In this document: positions 18,441 through 30,229 of the stretch, in pieces
How the letters are laid out: each line of letters starts with the position of its first letter
Position numbering within the stretch: position 1 is the first letter of the stretch
Source: Azolla caroliniana
Taxonomy: Eukaryota > Polypodiophyta
Reading direction: 5' to 3'
Assembly (NCBI GenBank): GCA_043228905.1
Contig: JBHGNT010000016.1
Span: 13,640,001 to 13,704,000 of the forward strand
Length of the DNA: 64,000 bases
The notes under the pieces: generated by a model
Databases searched by the model: none
What the model was told of the DNA's origin: nothing
Seen by the model: only the letters and a program-made list of their open reading frames with translations
Position numbers and translations under genes: made by a program

Positions 18441-19720
18441 GCCGAAGTATTGATAAACGACCCGAATATACTATCAATTGAGACCCAATCGAATCAAAAG
18501 TTCTACTTACGATTGAAGAATCGAACACGTGTCTCTTAGATTCAGGTGCGTCTTTTCGTGTCACTCCTTATCGATCCCAATTTCGGCAATAGACGGCCCG
18601 ACATTCTGACTCAGTTGGGGTAGGAAATTCGCACCATTGCGACATAATTGGAATTGGCACGGTATAGCTCAACCTTGCGGGTGGCTTTACATTAGTACTA
18701 CGCAATGTCCGACACGTACTGGAGCTCTCATGACCACTGATCTCAGTCGGACATTTGGATGAAGACGGCATCCGTGCTAACTTCTCATCAAGAGGGTGGA
18801 CGCTCCACAGAGGGAACCTCCTAATTGCTCGAGGACCAAAGATACATTCATTGTATCCTTTGCACGTCACACTCAGAGAGGGTGACCTATTTTGGGTTGA
18901 CATTCCCGTGTCATCACTCTAGCACGAATGACTCGGACACCTCAGTAAGGCCGGCATCACGCACTTATCTAGAGCTGGATACATCCCCAAACTCTCCTTC
19001 TCAGATCATCAGTTCTATGAGCACTGCCAATACGGCAAGCGGATAGCCATAACACACCCTCCATCAGCCCCAAGAGAATCGAGTTTGCTCGATTTGGTCC
19101 ACTCGGATGTATGTGGTCCTATGCCACATCAATCCCTCGACGGCACTCTATATTTCGTCAACTTCATTGACGACTCGACTCGGAAGGTGTGGGCTTATCC
19201 AATCAAAACCAAAGATCATGTTTTCTCGATCTTTTCCGATTGGCCCGCCATGATTTAGAATCAGTCCGGCCGAAAACTGCAATGCTTTCCGTTCGATAAT
19301 GGGGGAGAGTTCAAATCAGAGGAATTTGTCAAATTTTTCCGACAACGCGGCATACGACGTGAATTCACGGCGCCTCATAGTTTGGAGTAGAATGGAATTG
19401 CCGAGCGAATGAATCGAACAATTCAAGAACAGATGGTTTCCATGCTCCAACACTCTAGATTGTCGGATGGCTTCTGGGTAGAGGCCCTACATACGGCAGT
19501 ACACATAATCAATATGTCGCCGAGTAGGCCACTAGGACTTCAGATACCTCAGGAATTATGGACCGGTAGTAAGCCGAATTACGACAAGCTGAGGATTTTC
19601 GGATGTGAGGCATATGCCCTCATTCCGAAAGATGATCTCTGCAAACTTGCACCACGCTCCAAGAAATGTATTTTCCTCAGTTATGGACTAGAGGGCGAAA
19701 TGGGATACCGACTCTAGGAC
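18441..19720 (+). pseudogene. Copia D protease remnant and integrase
   Basis: The protease (18490-18730) is badly broken and only a frameshifted D-S-G-A-type stretch near 18538 is suggestive. The gag-pre-integrase region spans about 18880-19090. The integrase core has LVHSDVCGPM (first Asp, about 19100), FDNGGEFKSE (second Asp, about 19290) and GIAERMNRTIQEQ (Glu, about 19395). Internal stops at 19256 and 19387 replace Trp or Gln codons. The region 19409-19717 is the open C-terminal part (PQELWTGSKPNYDKLRIFGCEAYALIPK). Confidence 0.75.
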
Positions 19721-21610
19721 CCCGAACACAGACATATTGTCCAAAGTTCATACGTCATGTTCAATGAGTCGGCTATGCATCAATTGGTTGAAAAACCGAT
19801 CCAAGTCCGAAGAGTAACCTTTTTCGATGTGCCAACCCTTCCCGAAGGCCCAACGCACAACACACGGTCAGCTTCACAGGTAGCTGAACCTTCAAACACC
19901 GACTCGGAGAATTTTGACTAAGCACAACCGAACGATTCGGCTTTGGACCATCCGACCACGCCACCCGATGCAACAAGTACAGTCTTACCTCGAAGATCTG
20001 AGAGACTGTCGCAACCATTGGAGATATACTCTCGTGGCCTCTTCTATACGGACGCTAAAGAACCGATGTCATACGAAGAAGCATCGGCCTCAGCCGATTC
20101 GGCCACCTGGCATCTAGCAATGGAGTCCGAAATGAACTCCATTCACGAAAACAAAACTTGGGACTTAGTTGAATTACCGAAGAATCGATGTGCTCTTTTG
20201 TGCCAATGGGTCTATCGAATTAAGGAGACGTCCGATTTAGCCAACCCAAAAAATCAAGGCCAAGCTAGTAGCAACGGGTTTTTGACAGGACCATGACATC
20301 GACTTCGACAGAATTGTTTCGCTAGTGGTGAAAATAACCACCCTTTGCTTTATGCTCGGCGTAGTGGTAGCTGAGAATTTAGATGTCAAAACAACTTTCC
20401 TCCACGTTGATCTTGAGGAGGAAATTTATATGGAGAAACCAAAAGGCTTTGTGGCATCCAACCAAGAACATCTAGTTTGTCGACTCATGAAGAGTCTTTA
20501 CGGCCTAAAACAGGTGCCACGACAGTGGTACCAGAAGTTTGACAACTTCATCTAATCGATAGGCTTCTCAAAGAGTGATGAGAACCATTGTCTCTTCACG
20601 AAAACAACTCAAGATGGATCACCCCTCTTCCTCATCATCTACGTAGATGACATGCTAATCTCTGGACGCCATGTTGGCGAACTAGCCGAACTCATTCTAC
20701 AACTGCAGTTGAAGATTTTCATGAAGGATCTCGGTTCGGCATGACACATTCTTGGTATGAAGATAAGTCGGAATAGTAATCAACGACAATAGTTTCTATC
20801 CCAGTCTGACTACATTGGACGTGTCCTTGAACGCTTCAGCATGAAATTGGCGAAATCTGCCTCTACCCCACTCCCCATTCATACTCGGCTCTCTCAGCGA
20901 GACTACCCAACATCCGGTCTGGAGGGGCAAATTATGAAGTCGGTACCGTATGCACCGGCAGTTGGCTCCCTAATGTATGAAATGATCATGACACGGCTTG
21001 ACATCGCTCACGCCGTTGGAGTCGTTAGCAGATTTATGCATAATCCCGACCGATCGCACTGGAACGCACTCAAGCATGTGTTCAGATATCTAGTTGGCAC
21101 AAACGACCTTGGTATTCTATACGGCCCGAACGACATCTTAGGCGTAGTCGGACATAGCGACTCTGACTTTGCGGGCTGCATAGACAACCAAATATTATTT
21201 CAAATTCGGTAATGGAGCCATCTCATGGAAATCAAAACTTCAGGAGTGCACCGCCACATCAATGACCGGGGCCGAATATGTAGCCGCATCCGATGTAGCG
21301 GAAAGAGGCCTTATGGCTCAGTCGGCTGGCTTGCACGTTTCGATAAGCCAAAATCAGCTCGGCTCCAATTGTGTACAGTGACAGTCAGGGTGTTGTTGCT
21401 CTGTCAAAAAATCCGGTTCATCGCAATGCCTCCAACAAAATCGACGTTCGATATCATTTTGTTCGGGACTGCATCATTACAAGGAAAATTGGCCTAGAGA
21501 AAATATCGACAACCGATAATGTTGCGGACGCATTAACCAAGTGTCTTTCAGTAGACCGATTTCAATCCCTTCGGCATCGAATGGGCATAATGAAAAACCA
21601 GTCCAATTAA
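19721..21610 (+). pseudogene. Copia D reverse transcriptase and RNase H
   Basis: An acidic, Pro-rich linker is followed by RT from about 20070 (EPMSYEEASASADSATWHLAM, NKTWDLVELPKN). The middle is frameshifted around 20240-20330. The frame 20325-20555 has DVKTTFLHVDLEEEIYMEKPKG. The catalytic YVDDMLISGR is at about 20640-20670. RNase H starts near 20940 (YAPAVGSLMYEMIMTRLDIAHAVG in part) and ends MGIMKNQSN at 21610, with DSQGVVALSKNPVHRNASNK. Several stops and one frameshift (21200-21370) inactivate it. Confidence 0.8.
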
Positions 21611-21820
21611 ATCAGACACTGAGGACGTTTCTCGGACAATAGACCTAGATAGTTCAAAATTTGGCTTCACTCTCTCCGAACTCGGCCAATCCGGCCTTCT
21701 GCTCTTTGGAGTTCACCGACTCGAACGAATTCTCGATTGTTCGTAAACCTTGTATCAATCTGTATTGTACATTCATTTCGGTCTATAGATTTCTGATGTA
21801 TACACCCATTATGGGGGATG

Positions 21821-22050
21821 TGTTGAATACAGGCTTCTAAAGGACGTATTCACACCGTCTCCTTTTGTACACACTAGGCTTAGGCTATTTATGAAAATAG
21901 TTAGAAGGGCAGTTGCCCTAAGTCAGTTAGTATATAAACTGACTTTGTAACCTAGTTAGAAGTTGTTGCTTTAAGTTGTAATATACTCTTTACATTGTGC
22001 CGAACTGTCTCTCTCCCTTTGCATACGAGTTAAAACCTGTTTTCTTGTAT
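21821..22050 (+). repeat. 3' LTR of Copia D
   Basis: Begins TGTTGAATACAGG after the purine-rich ATGGGGGATG. It is about 230 bp with TATAAACTG-like sequence near 21932. Its 3' limit is uncertain, between 22050 and 22059, where N-family pol sequence starts on the other strand. 21611-21820 is non-coding leader to the LTR. Confidence 0.6.
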
Positions 22051-22059
22051 ATGTTATCA

Positions 22060-23613
22060 TTGATTCTATGATCTTGCATCTACTTACGATCTTCTCATAG
22101 AAGAGTGCTCGATTAAGTTCCGCATTAGTTGGCGGTATGTCCAACACTCCATCCTCAAGGAAATACTTGTACACCTTCTTCCGAATTCGATGGAATTCTT
22201 CCGTCGACCATGATTCATCTTTTTGGAGAGAACACAAGTATTTCTCGATCTCCACAAATTCGCCTTCATAGTCCTCTTCGATGAAAGTAGTGAGCACCTG
22301 AGCGTAGGAACTTGTAAAGAAATCCAAGCCAACATCCTCTTCATTAGAATGTCGATCTCCCTCTCCCTCGTATCTTGCTCGTGATAGGATATCAAGAATG
22401 ACATTACGCTCTCTAGGTTGAGTGATTTGATTATGCAATCCAACACAACATGGCAATATCTAGTGTATTACAACCAGCTATCATACCCAAGATTGTTAGG
22501 TAATCTGTCTCAATTATGACTTCTACTCCAATAAGGTAGTCATGATCAGACTTGATTTCCGAAACGATTCCCCATAGCTCCCTCTTCACTTGGGCATACC
22601 TTCTTTGCCTATCACTTAACACTTTCGCGCCAAACTGAATTGCATTTCGGTTGCAATCTTCGTCTTCTTGGTTGATAACCCATCCGATTCCGGTCGGACT
22701 AGTATCCACAGTCACGAAAATGGGCTTGCCATCTGAATAGTCCGCCTTCCTTAATGTAGGTGCCTCCATCAATAATTTCTTCAGCCTTCGGATGGCGAAA
22801 GTATGCTCACTCATCCATTCAAACCTCCGCTTCTTCTTTAGTAGACCGTACAATGGCTTAGCAATGTCGGTGTAGTGTGGAATCCAAATAAGATCAAACA
22901 CGCATGCCCCAAGGAACCTTCAAACCTCCGTTTGGGTTACACATTCTTTTTTCATGTCTTGGATCGCATTCACCTTGGATGGCGAAGGCTTCCGACCATA
23001 TGCTCCACACAAGTGGCCTACCACCAAGATCTTTGGTTGCCCGAATGTGGATTTTTCTCCCAAAAATGTCAAATTCGCTTCTTCGAGCCTTTGGAGCACC
23101 TTCTCGTAATCTTTCATATGATCCACGATGAACTTTCTACATCCATCCTTATCGTTCGATCTATCCTTCTTCTCATCTGAACATCCTTTTATTGGATATC
23201 ATCCAAGAATTGCATGGTGACGCCCGGGATGCAATCCTTCAAGACCTTGTTCATGGCATTAACCATATGAGCCACCGAGTTCATTGCACCTTGAGGTAAG
23301 GTACACATCCGCACAAGCCCAATCGGAGTCCTCATGGTTGTAATGTCACGACTGTCGACCGCCAATTGGAATTGATCGTATCCAGAGTAGAGATCTCCAA
23401 TGGAGTAGATGAACCAGCCCGCAAACGCCCCGGCAAATTCATCCACACTCGGACCGATTCCAGCATTCTGAATTGTAACCTTGTTGACGGGTTGAAGATC
23501 TTGGATGAATCACAACGATCCATTCTTCTTCGGCAATGTGAACCACCTATTAGAATAAGGACCATTCGACGGTTCCAGAATTCCCATATTCACCTTCTCC
23601 TTTAAGAGCTCGA
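22060..23613 (-). mobile_element. Gypsy N-family pol relic (RT to integrase N-terminus)
   Basis: On the minus strand, from 23613 downward: LLKEKVNMGILEP (RT start), PKKNGS followed by FIQDLQPVN, SIYSVGDLYSGYDQFQL-like (IYSIGDLYSGYDQFQL), MCTLPQGAMNSVAHMVNAMNKVL, catalytic FLDDI (about 23195), RNase H (PIFVTVDTSPTGIGWVINQ, RQRRYAQVKRELWGIV, 22431-22901) and a post-RNase H part to 22083. It aligns with Gypsy N 52670-54160. It has frameshifts and stops, no LTRs, and abrupt ends. It keeps seven RT residues that the N copy has lost. Confidence 0.8.
22431..23446 (-). pseudogene. N-family RT and RNase H fragment
   Basis: The best preserved parts are 23189-23446 (MDEFAGAFAGWFIYSIGDLYSGYDQF..., ending at FLDDIQ) and 22431-22901 (RNase H, with IGWVINQ and ELWGIVSEIKSDHDYLIG). 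The RT catalytic motif is FLDD instead of YVDD, as in Gypsy N. Between 22901 and 23189 the frame is lost, although LTFLGEKSTFGQPKILVVGHLCG (in two parts) still reads on the minus strand at about 22980-23080. Confidence 0.75.
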
Positions 23614-23614
23614 T

Positions 23615-25012
23615 TAGCTTCCATAAACAATATGTCTCGACTACTCACTACCTTTTTGTCTTCCATGAACACTATGACTCGACTACTCACTACCTTTTTG
23701 TCGACAAGATCGCATAGCCTATAGTTGATCTCATCCTTAGGAATATGCATGGTTTCGACTTATTGTTGATCTTTGACCTCTGATCCTTTGCTACATGCAT
23801 ATATACTAGGTATCCAAACACTTTCAAATGTTGGTAAGAGAGATTTTTACCTGAACATGCCCTTTGTGGAACATCACCTTTTAGAGGCACTACGGGAGAT
23901 CTGTTGATCAGATAAATAACCGTGTACATCACCTCAACCCAATATGATTTCGGTAGATTTGCATGAGACCACGTGCTTCTCCCTCTCCATTATCATCCAA
24001 TTCATCCTTTCTACAAAACCATTTAGCTCAGGGATCTTAGGTACTATGTATTCGACTTGAATACCTTGGGCCTTGCAATATTCTTTGAACTGTCTTCTAT
24101 ACTCACCACCGTTGTCAGTCTGAACAACCTTAAATTCTTTGAAGACTGACAACACCTGATCTTTCGACTTTAGCATGAAAGCCCACAACTGATGAATGTC
24201 ACAAAGTACTGTCCACCACGAGCGATGCAGCATCCACGTAGCATACGTCCGTGTGGACCAGTTGTAGTGCACATTTTTTCCTCGGTGGTCTTGAGTGGAA
24301 TGTTGCTTTTTTTTGCTTTTTGACTAGGCCGTTGATACACTTCTCCAAGTGCACTCCTTTTACTTTTGGAAGGAGTTTCTAGTTGCCTAAGATCTGCATT
24401 CCCTCTCACTCATATGGCCAAGCCTCTTATGCCATATCTCTCCATTTGAGTCGGTAGCCACATTCACTTCATCAATGCACAGTTTGGCTTGCATCATATA
24501 CAATGTGCCCTGTTTCTAGGTTGTGGCCACTATGAGGTTCCCTTGACATAACTTCCATTTTCAATTTCGAAAGCTACCATTGTAGCCTTTATCGTCCAGT
24601 CTTCTAGTTGATATCAGATTCAGCCTGATATCAGGCATGTGTCGAACATCCTTCAAGGTCAGTTGACACTTCCAATGCTAGCTATCTTGCATTTTCCATT
24701 ATCTCCCATGTTTACATAGCCATAGACACCGGTTGTGTAAGATTAGAAGCACTCATGAAAGAGAGAGATGGAACGACGCACCGGAGTTAATCACCCAAGT
24801 GCACTCTACATTTGCAAGATTTGCAGTTGCATGTTCACAAATGAAGAGAAGTTCTTAAATGAAGAGAAGTTCTTCTTTGCTCGTAGCGATAGCTGAAGTG
24901 GCCTTTTCTTATAAATCTTTCTAGGTTCAACATCATTTGAGACACCTTTGTCCTTCCTAAGGTGTCAACAGTACTTCTGAATGTTAGGATTGTAACCGGC
25001 CACAACTGGTTT
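23615..25012 (-). mobile_element. Ty1/Copia element A1 relic (protease-integrase)
   Basis: Reading from 25012 downward: gag tail, protease (about 24900-24770) with WVINSGASFH, where the catalytic Asp is Asn; gag-pre-integrase (about 24650-24400); integrase (24280-23934) with VVQTDNGGEYRRQFKEYC and ELNGFVERMN; then the post-integrase part PVVPLKGDVPQRACSGKNLSYQ (23690-23932). Near 23620-23702 a 41-bp segment (KKVVSSR..FMED) is tandemly duplicated. RT and RNase H are absent: the element abuts the N-family relic at 23613. Confidence 0.75.
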
Positions 25013-25016
25013 CATG

Positions 25017-25371
25017 TATACAACTTTCTAACTATTTACATACATAGCCCACAAGGGCACATTTAGGCTATTTACAAATATAGTCTCCCAAATCGGTCAT
25101 AAAGTCAATCCTTCGATTTTCGGTTTGCCCTAGTTATATTTATACTTATACAACTTTTTAACTATTTACATACATAGCCCACAAGGGCACATTTAGGCTA
25201 TCTACAAATATAGTCTCCTGAATCGGTCATAAAGTCAATCCTTCGATTTTCGGTGTTCGATTTTGGTTTTAGTTTCAATTTCGGCCTCGGCCTCGGCCGA
25301 AATTCCCACTTGGTCTACCTAATTTGGTTCATTCTCTTCTTCCCATCTAGAGGGACCTGTTATCTAACACT
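25017..25371 (-). repeat. Copia LTR fragment with a 130-bp tandem duplication
   Basis: On the minus strand it starts TGTTAGATAACAGGTCCCTC (25371), like the LTR starts at 34605, 44884 and 60576. The part 25021-25150 is repeated at 25151-25253 (ACATAGCCCACAAGGGCAC, GGTCATAAAGTCAATCC) with a few substitutions. The distal end of the LTR is missing, so this is a truncated or solo copy lying against the A1 relic. Confidence 0.65.
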
Positions 25372-25829
25372 AAAAGTGTCCAAACTATGGACAGTAGAAA
25401 CATGTGAGCTTTCCTCCGACTGCTCGAAAGTTATGTCACATTCATTCACCTCTGATTGGGACAAGATGTTGTGTCGAACATCCCTCAGGATCAGCCGACA
25501 ACCAGTCGACGTTGTCAGGCATACACTTCCTATGCCGACTATCCTCCATGTGCCATTGTCTCCCACCTTTACACTTCCATAGTCCAAAATTGTGTAGGAC
25601 GAGAAGCACTCTCTCGAGGGAGTTATGTGAAAGGATGCATTGGAGTCAATCACCCACGTGCACTCTTGATTTCTAAGATTTGCACTTGCTTGCTCACAAA
25701 TGAACATGAACTCCTCTTTGCTAGTAGCCACGGTTGAAGTGCCCTTTTCATCAAAAATCTTTCTAGGTTTGACATTATTTGAGACATCTTTGTCCTTGTC
25801 CAGGTTTTCCATAATAAAAGCATGTAGGT
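25372..25829 (-). pseudogene. Copia A2 zinc knuckle and protease, separated from its gag
   Basis: Minus-strand frame with HAFIMENLDKDKD..., EEFMFICEQASANLRNQECTWVI, then DSNASFHITPSRECF: the catalytic D-S-G is D-S-N. GSVKVGDNGTWRIVGIGSVCL and LRDVRH follow. In another frame the start contains a CFYYGKPG knuckle with the second Cys as Tyr. It continues the gag located at 36817-37480: joining 36817 to 25829 on the minus strand across one target-duplication copy keeps the frame (GKLTCFYYG). Copia B was inserted here. Confidence 0.7.
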
Positions 25830-26266
25830 TGTTGAGCGGACAAGCTAAACCAGATCCGAATTGGTTGAACAAGCCAAAGCCAGATCAGAGTTCGAAACAG
25901 AGAACTAGATCGATGTCCGGAACCAAGAGCTGGATCGGAGAGATGGATCATACTGTAACCGGTAGGCTGTTAGAGACCTATGAATCTAGCCTAGTACATA
26001 GGCAAATTCCTTGGAGTTAGTGTTAGTCGCTTGTATGAGCATTGAAGTACTTGTCAGTACTTTTGTCAGTCCTTTTAAGGACTTGTATAAAAAGTGTTAT
26101 GTAGGACATTGTATGTAGACAAAGTTTTATTAATTTGAATTAAGTTGTGTTCTGCTCTAACTCTGTCTCTCTCTTCTGTAACATTTCTATTAAACCTGTG
26201 TCTATATTATGTTGCTATCTGGCTAAGTTGGGTTCATCTACAAGCTTCTGCACATATTCTTTTACA
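25830..26266 (+). repeat. 5' LTR of Copia B
   Basis: 437 bp, starting TGTTGAGCGGACAAG and ending ...TTTTACA. TATAAAAAG is at about 26086. The 3' LTR (36414-36816, 403 bp) starts TGTTGAGTGGACAAG. They differ by many substitutions and small gaps, so this insertion is much older than Gypsy N. Confidence 0.85.
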
Positions 26267-26279
26267 TGGTATCAGAGCG
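26267..26279 (+). other. primer binding site, initiator tRNA-Met type
   Basis: TGGTATCAGAGCG directly follows the LTR. This is the usual plant Copia primer site, complementary to the 3' end of initiator tRNA-Met. Confidence 0.85.
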
Positions 26280-26364
26280 TGAGGGTTGAGAACCTCTACA
26301 ACCGACGAGCGACTTCTGAAGAGAAACCCTAACACCGGGTAGAGAACAGAAAACAAAGGTTAAA

Positions 26365-27300
26365 ATGGATAGAGGAATGGCTAGCTCGCTCTCGATGGAG
26401 AAGCTCGATAGATCCAACTATGAATCTTGGTCGTACAAGATGCACTAGTACCTACTCAGGCATGGTTACTGGAGTTATGTCAACGGATCTAACGATACGC
26501 CACTGGATGCGGTACACATGGATTTCCTAACATGGGAACAAGTAGCAAGTAGAGTTATCTACTGCATTGCATCTAGTGTCGGCGATCCGCTACTAAGCCA
26601 TATCCAGGACACCAAGATGCCGAAGGAAGCTTGGGGAAACCTGAAGAAGGTCTTCGTTGCGACCACCAAGGCCCAGAAGCTACAACTCCGACAAAAGGAC
26701 ATGTCAGTGGCCGGCTACATGGCCCGAATTAAAGACATCTACAACTCAGTTGCCTTGAGGGCTTGGCGTCAAAGTTTGGAGCATTCTAGACGGCGGTTTG
26801 CAAAAGGGAGAATACGCCCTCGTTTTACGACTTACAATGGATACTCCTTGTAGAGGAGAACCACGCGGGTGCATCAATGAGCACACACATCGATAGCAGG
26901 ATCTTGTACATGAAGGCGGATCGGCCCCATGGTTGTGGTAGATGAGGTGGATTGGCACGTGGTGGAAGTGGCCGACAAGAGCAAAATCGGATGCACAATG
27001 ATGGTACAAGCAACAATTCCGAACCCTCCACAAGTAGGAGTCAAAGCGGTGCCGGAACCTGGCAAGAGAAGACCATAACGGAATTTTGGTACTGTGGCTG
27101 GAAGGGCAACAAGGAGAGCGAGTGCTGGAAAAAGCGTGCCAATTTGGACAAATCCGGATATGGCAAAGGCCAGTTGAGGAAACCAGTAAAGTTCGCACTA
27201 GGCGGATGGACCGAAAGGATTCAGTTCCTGAGATGGATCGGGCCCGACCTTTGTGATGAGGTATGGTATTTTGATCCGGAGCATCAAACCATATGACAAG
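26365..27300 (+). pseudogene. Copia B Gag
   Basis: Starts at ATG 26365 (MDRGMASSLSMEKLDRSNYESW). A stop near 26446 replaces the codon after YKMH. The frame 26518-26853 carries SVGDPLLSHIQDTKMPKEAWGNLKKVF and KDMSVAGYMARIKDIYNSVA; sequence between them is deleted relative to usual Copia Gag. The zinc knuckle at about 27088-27130 reads FWYCGWKGNKESECWKK: the first Cys is Phe and the His is Asn, so it should not bind zinc. Confidence 0.75.
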
Positions 27301-28665
27301 GCACGCGGAGTGGTTTGATTATCTAGAAAAACAGGAAGAACCAAGGGTGGTCGAAACCGGAGATGACACCCCTCATACCATCGAGCACATCGGTGAGGTT
27401 CCCCTCAACCATGTCGGGTAGAAGCGATAGCTGATGAACATTCTGCACGTCCCAACAATCACAATGAATCTTGTGTCAGTTGGACAGATTGTTGACTAAG
27501 GGATGCAGGTCTGGTTCACACATGTCGGGTCCTTCATCGAAGAGGAGGGCAAGGTCATCGCGCAAGGGCGCCGAGACGGGAGCATGTTTATCCTCAAAAC
27601 GAATGATGTTGGCACCTCTATGTTTGCAAAAGGGCAAAAGGTTGAGTCAGACATCGACCTGTGGCACAAGTAGATCGGCCACATCAACTTTCGGAAGCTT
27701 CATGAGCTACAATCGGAACACCTAGTTTCCGAACTACTGAAGTTCAGTGGCCGGAAAGGCCAAGTATGTGAAGCTTGCCAGCTTAGGAAGTAGCATAGGC
27801 TTCCGTTCCCGAATGAGAAGAATCGGAGCTGGAATCGGCTTGATTTCATCCATTTGGATGTGTGGGGACTGGCACAAAACATGAGCATCAGTGGGAGTCG
27901 GTATTTCGTCTCCTTCATCGACGATTTCACCCGATACACTTGGATCTATCTAATCGAGAAGAAAAGTGAAGTCTTCTCATGCTTCTGGTATTTGAAGAAC
28001 CTTGTTGAACGCGAGACTAGAAGAAAGATCAAGTGTTTGACATTGGATGACGAAAAAGAGTACTTTTCTAGCCAAATCATGAGTTATCTGCAGACGAAAG
28101 GAATCTGACGGGAGTTCTCCTACAAATACACATTGGAGCAGAACGGCGTGGCCGAGCGTCGAAACAAAAGATTGGTTGAAGCGGCAAGGGCGATGCTTGA
28201 GGAGAAAAGCATCCCCAAGTTTTATCGGGCCAAAGCAATTTGGACAACCATCTATATCCAGAATCAGATATCTGCCTGAGAGGCAAAGGTTTAACCGTAC
28301 GGACTGTATTTCGAGTGGAAGCCAAATTTGGCATGCATTCCGGTGTTCGGTAGCATGGTATATGTGCATGTATCGAAAGGAAATTGGAGGAACCTAGATG
28401 CGAAAGCCAAGAAGTGCATTCTTGTCAGTTACTCGGATGAACAGAAGGGTTATAAGTGCTATAACTCCCGATCAAAAGCGGTCCGAGTTAGCCGCGATGT
28501 CGTTTTCAACGAATCAGCATCTTGGTACTTCTCTGAACTTCAACCCGAGCCCGAACTGATTGTTGTTGATGATCTGGTGGAGTCCAGAATAGAGAGAAGC
28601 ATCACGGAGTCCGAACAGCCGGATAGTCCGACTTTTCTCCGGATGAGTGGACCGAATCTAGACTA
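27255..28665 (+). pseudogene. Copia B protease and integrase
   Basis: The protease begins WYFD at about 27262. A single-base deletion right after the catalytic Asp codon shifts the frame there. The gag-pre-integrase region spans about 27640-27800. The integrase has HLDVWG (first Asp), FTRYTWIYLIEKKSEVF, LTLDDEKEYFSS (second Asp position, DNGGE-type motif altered) and EQNGVAERRNKRLVEAAR (Glu). Stops at 27672, 27792 and 28106 occur. The open frame 28328-28666 is the post-integrase region (SMVYVHVSKGNWRNLDAKAKKCILVSY). Confidence 0.75.
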
Positions 28666-28699
28666 GTCAAGCCGGAGTGGTCAACTAGATGATGAGCCG

Positions 28700-29322
28700 A
28701 CGACTAGCGAAGAATCAGTCGTGCTCTTCCCGCACAAGGAATCGAGGAAATGGCTCACGCACAAAGAAAAGGGGACGAAGAAGATGCGGGAATATGCCAC
28801 TGGCAGAGACGAGTCAGATCGGAGTGAATATGACTCTGGAAAGAAAGAAGTCGAACCTTCGGGAATGATGTCTGAGCCAACCAAGAGGGCCTTGCAATTG
28901 GGAAATGCAAAGTTACTCCGATCCACCCACCAGAAAAACCTCATGAAAAGGTACGGGTACAATGAGTATATGGCGCATCATTATGCATACATGATGAAGG
29001 TGGCAGTTGTGCGTGAGCCGGAAAGCTACACAGAAGCAGCTAAGGACCCGAACTGGTAGAAGGCCATAAAGGAAGAGATGCACACACTCACGAAGAATGA
29101 GCTGCGGAACTTGGTTGACGTACCGACAGGAGTGGAGCCAATCAGTTGCCGGTGGATACACAAGGTTAAATACAACACTGACGGCACCATCAACCGGTAT
29201 AAGGCCCAGCTAGTGGCAAAGGGCTACACGCAACAACATGGCATAAACTATGATGAGACGTTCACGCTAGTCGCAAAGATGATGACCGTCCGTGTCTTGC
29301 TTGCGGTGGCAGCGGCGAAGGG
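28700..29322 (+). pseudogene. Copia B RT, N-terminal part before the insertion
   Basis: Contains KRYGYNEYMAHHYAYMMKVAV, EAAKDPNW (stop at 29057), ELRNLVDVPTGVEPISCRWIHKVKY, RYKAQLVAKGYTQQHGINYDE and MMTVRVLLAVAAAK. The frame continues exactly at 34611 (WHLHQMDVKNTFLQ) once the insertion and one AAGGG copy are removed. This confirms the insertion is within RT. Confidence 0.85.
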
Positions 29323-29605
29323 TGACAGGAACTACACGCTCTTGATGAACAACGCTTGGGCACAACCAAGCTTAGAATCAAACACACAAAACGAGAATGA
29401 ATGCACGACACAATGGAGAGAAGAGTACACAGGATGTTTACGTGGAAAACCCAAACACGGGAAAAACCACGACAGTCCACTGATTGCTAACTATCACTAT
29501 GAACAATATACAATAGATGAACACAAAGGCAACGACCTCTTGTTCACTGTCTTCGCCACATGCGGCGGTTACAACAGAGATACGAACTCTTCGTCTCTTT
29601 CTCTC

Positions 29606-30223
29606 GGAGAAAACACTGACCTTAAAAAACAACTTAAGGACATCGAGGTATCTCGAGAAGACAGTGAAATATCCTCTATAGAGGATATAAAGGACGAAAT
29701 TAAAAAATTTAAAGAGGAAGTTAATAATAACATAGAGTTAGCTAAAATGGGTTGGGTAGATGTGGTTAAAAGAAACATTAAAAAAGGAATAAAAGATGAA
29801 AATATTGTTAATACCACCCTTGAAGAAGAGAAAATGCGTCAAGCCCGACGCTTAAATGTCCATGTCACTGGGCTCAAGGAAGCTGCATCCCCAAATGAGG
29901 ATGCACAAACACTTGGGAAAATGTTAGGGTACACAGAGGCCCTACCTATCACCAAAGCATGGACAGTCGGGCGTGACACAACTAGGAAGAGAGCCTTAGT
30001 CCTTCAATTTAAAGACTTAGACTCTAGAATCACTTTCTTTAAGAAGAGACCAATCCTTTGAGGAATGGGTGGGGACCCCATCTATCTCGATGAAGACCTC
30101 ACTAAGATGCAAATTGAGCATCGCAAGAGTTGTATGCCACGAGTTATGCAAGCTCGTAAAGAAGGCCATCGCGCCTTTTACCGAGACGAGCGAGTGATCA
30201 TAAATGATCGCACTACTAATTGA
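29606..30223 (+). pseudogene. LINE ORF1-like protein, 5' end missing
   Basis: The frame starts without its own Met after the LTR. It has a Glu/Lys-rich coiled-coil-like part (EDIKDEIKKFKEEVNNNIELAK) and an RNA-binding-like part (RRLNVHVTGLKEA, AWTVGRDTTRKRALVLQFK). The HVTGL and LVLQFKD pattern resembles the central domain of L1 ORF1 proteins. A stop at 30059 interrupts it. The remainder (IYLDEDLTKMQIEHRKSCM) follows in frame to about 30223. ORF1 proteins coat LINE RNA. Confidence 0.6.
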
Positions 30224-30229
30224 TGGCGT

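Larger units (their letters stand above)
17330..22050 (+). mobile_element. Ty1/Copia element D, 5'-truncated
   Basis: Gag, zinc knuckle, protease remnant, integrase, RT and RNase H in Copia order, followed by a short 3' LTR (21821 to about 22050). No 5' LTR or tRNA-Met-type primer site is visible upstream of gag, so the 5' end is missing at the junction with chromovirus 2 (17212-17330). More than ten stops are spread through the frames. About 4.5 kb of internal sequence remains. Confidence 0.8.
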
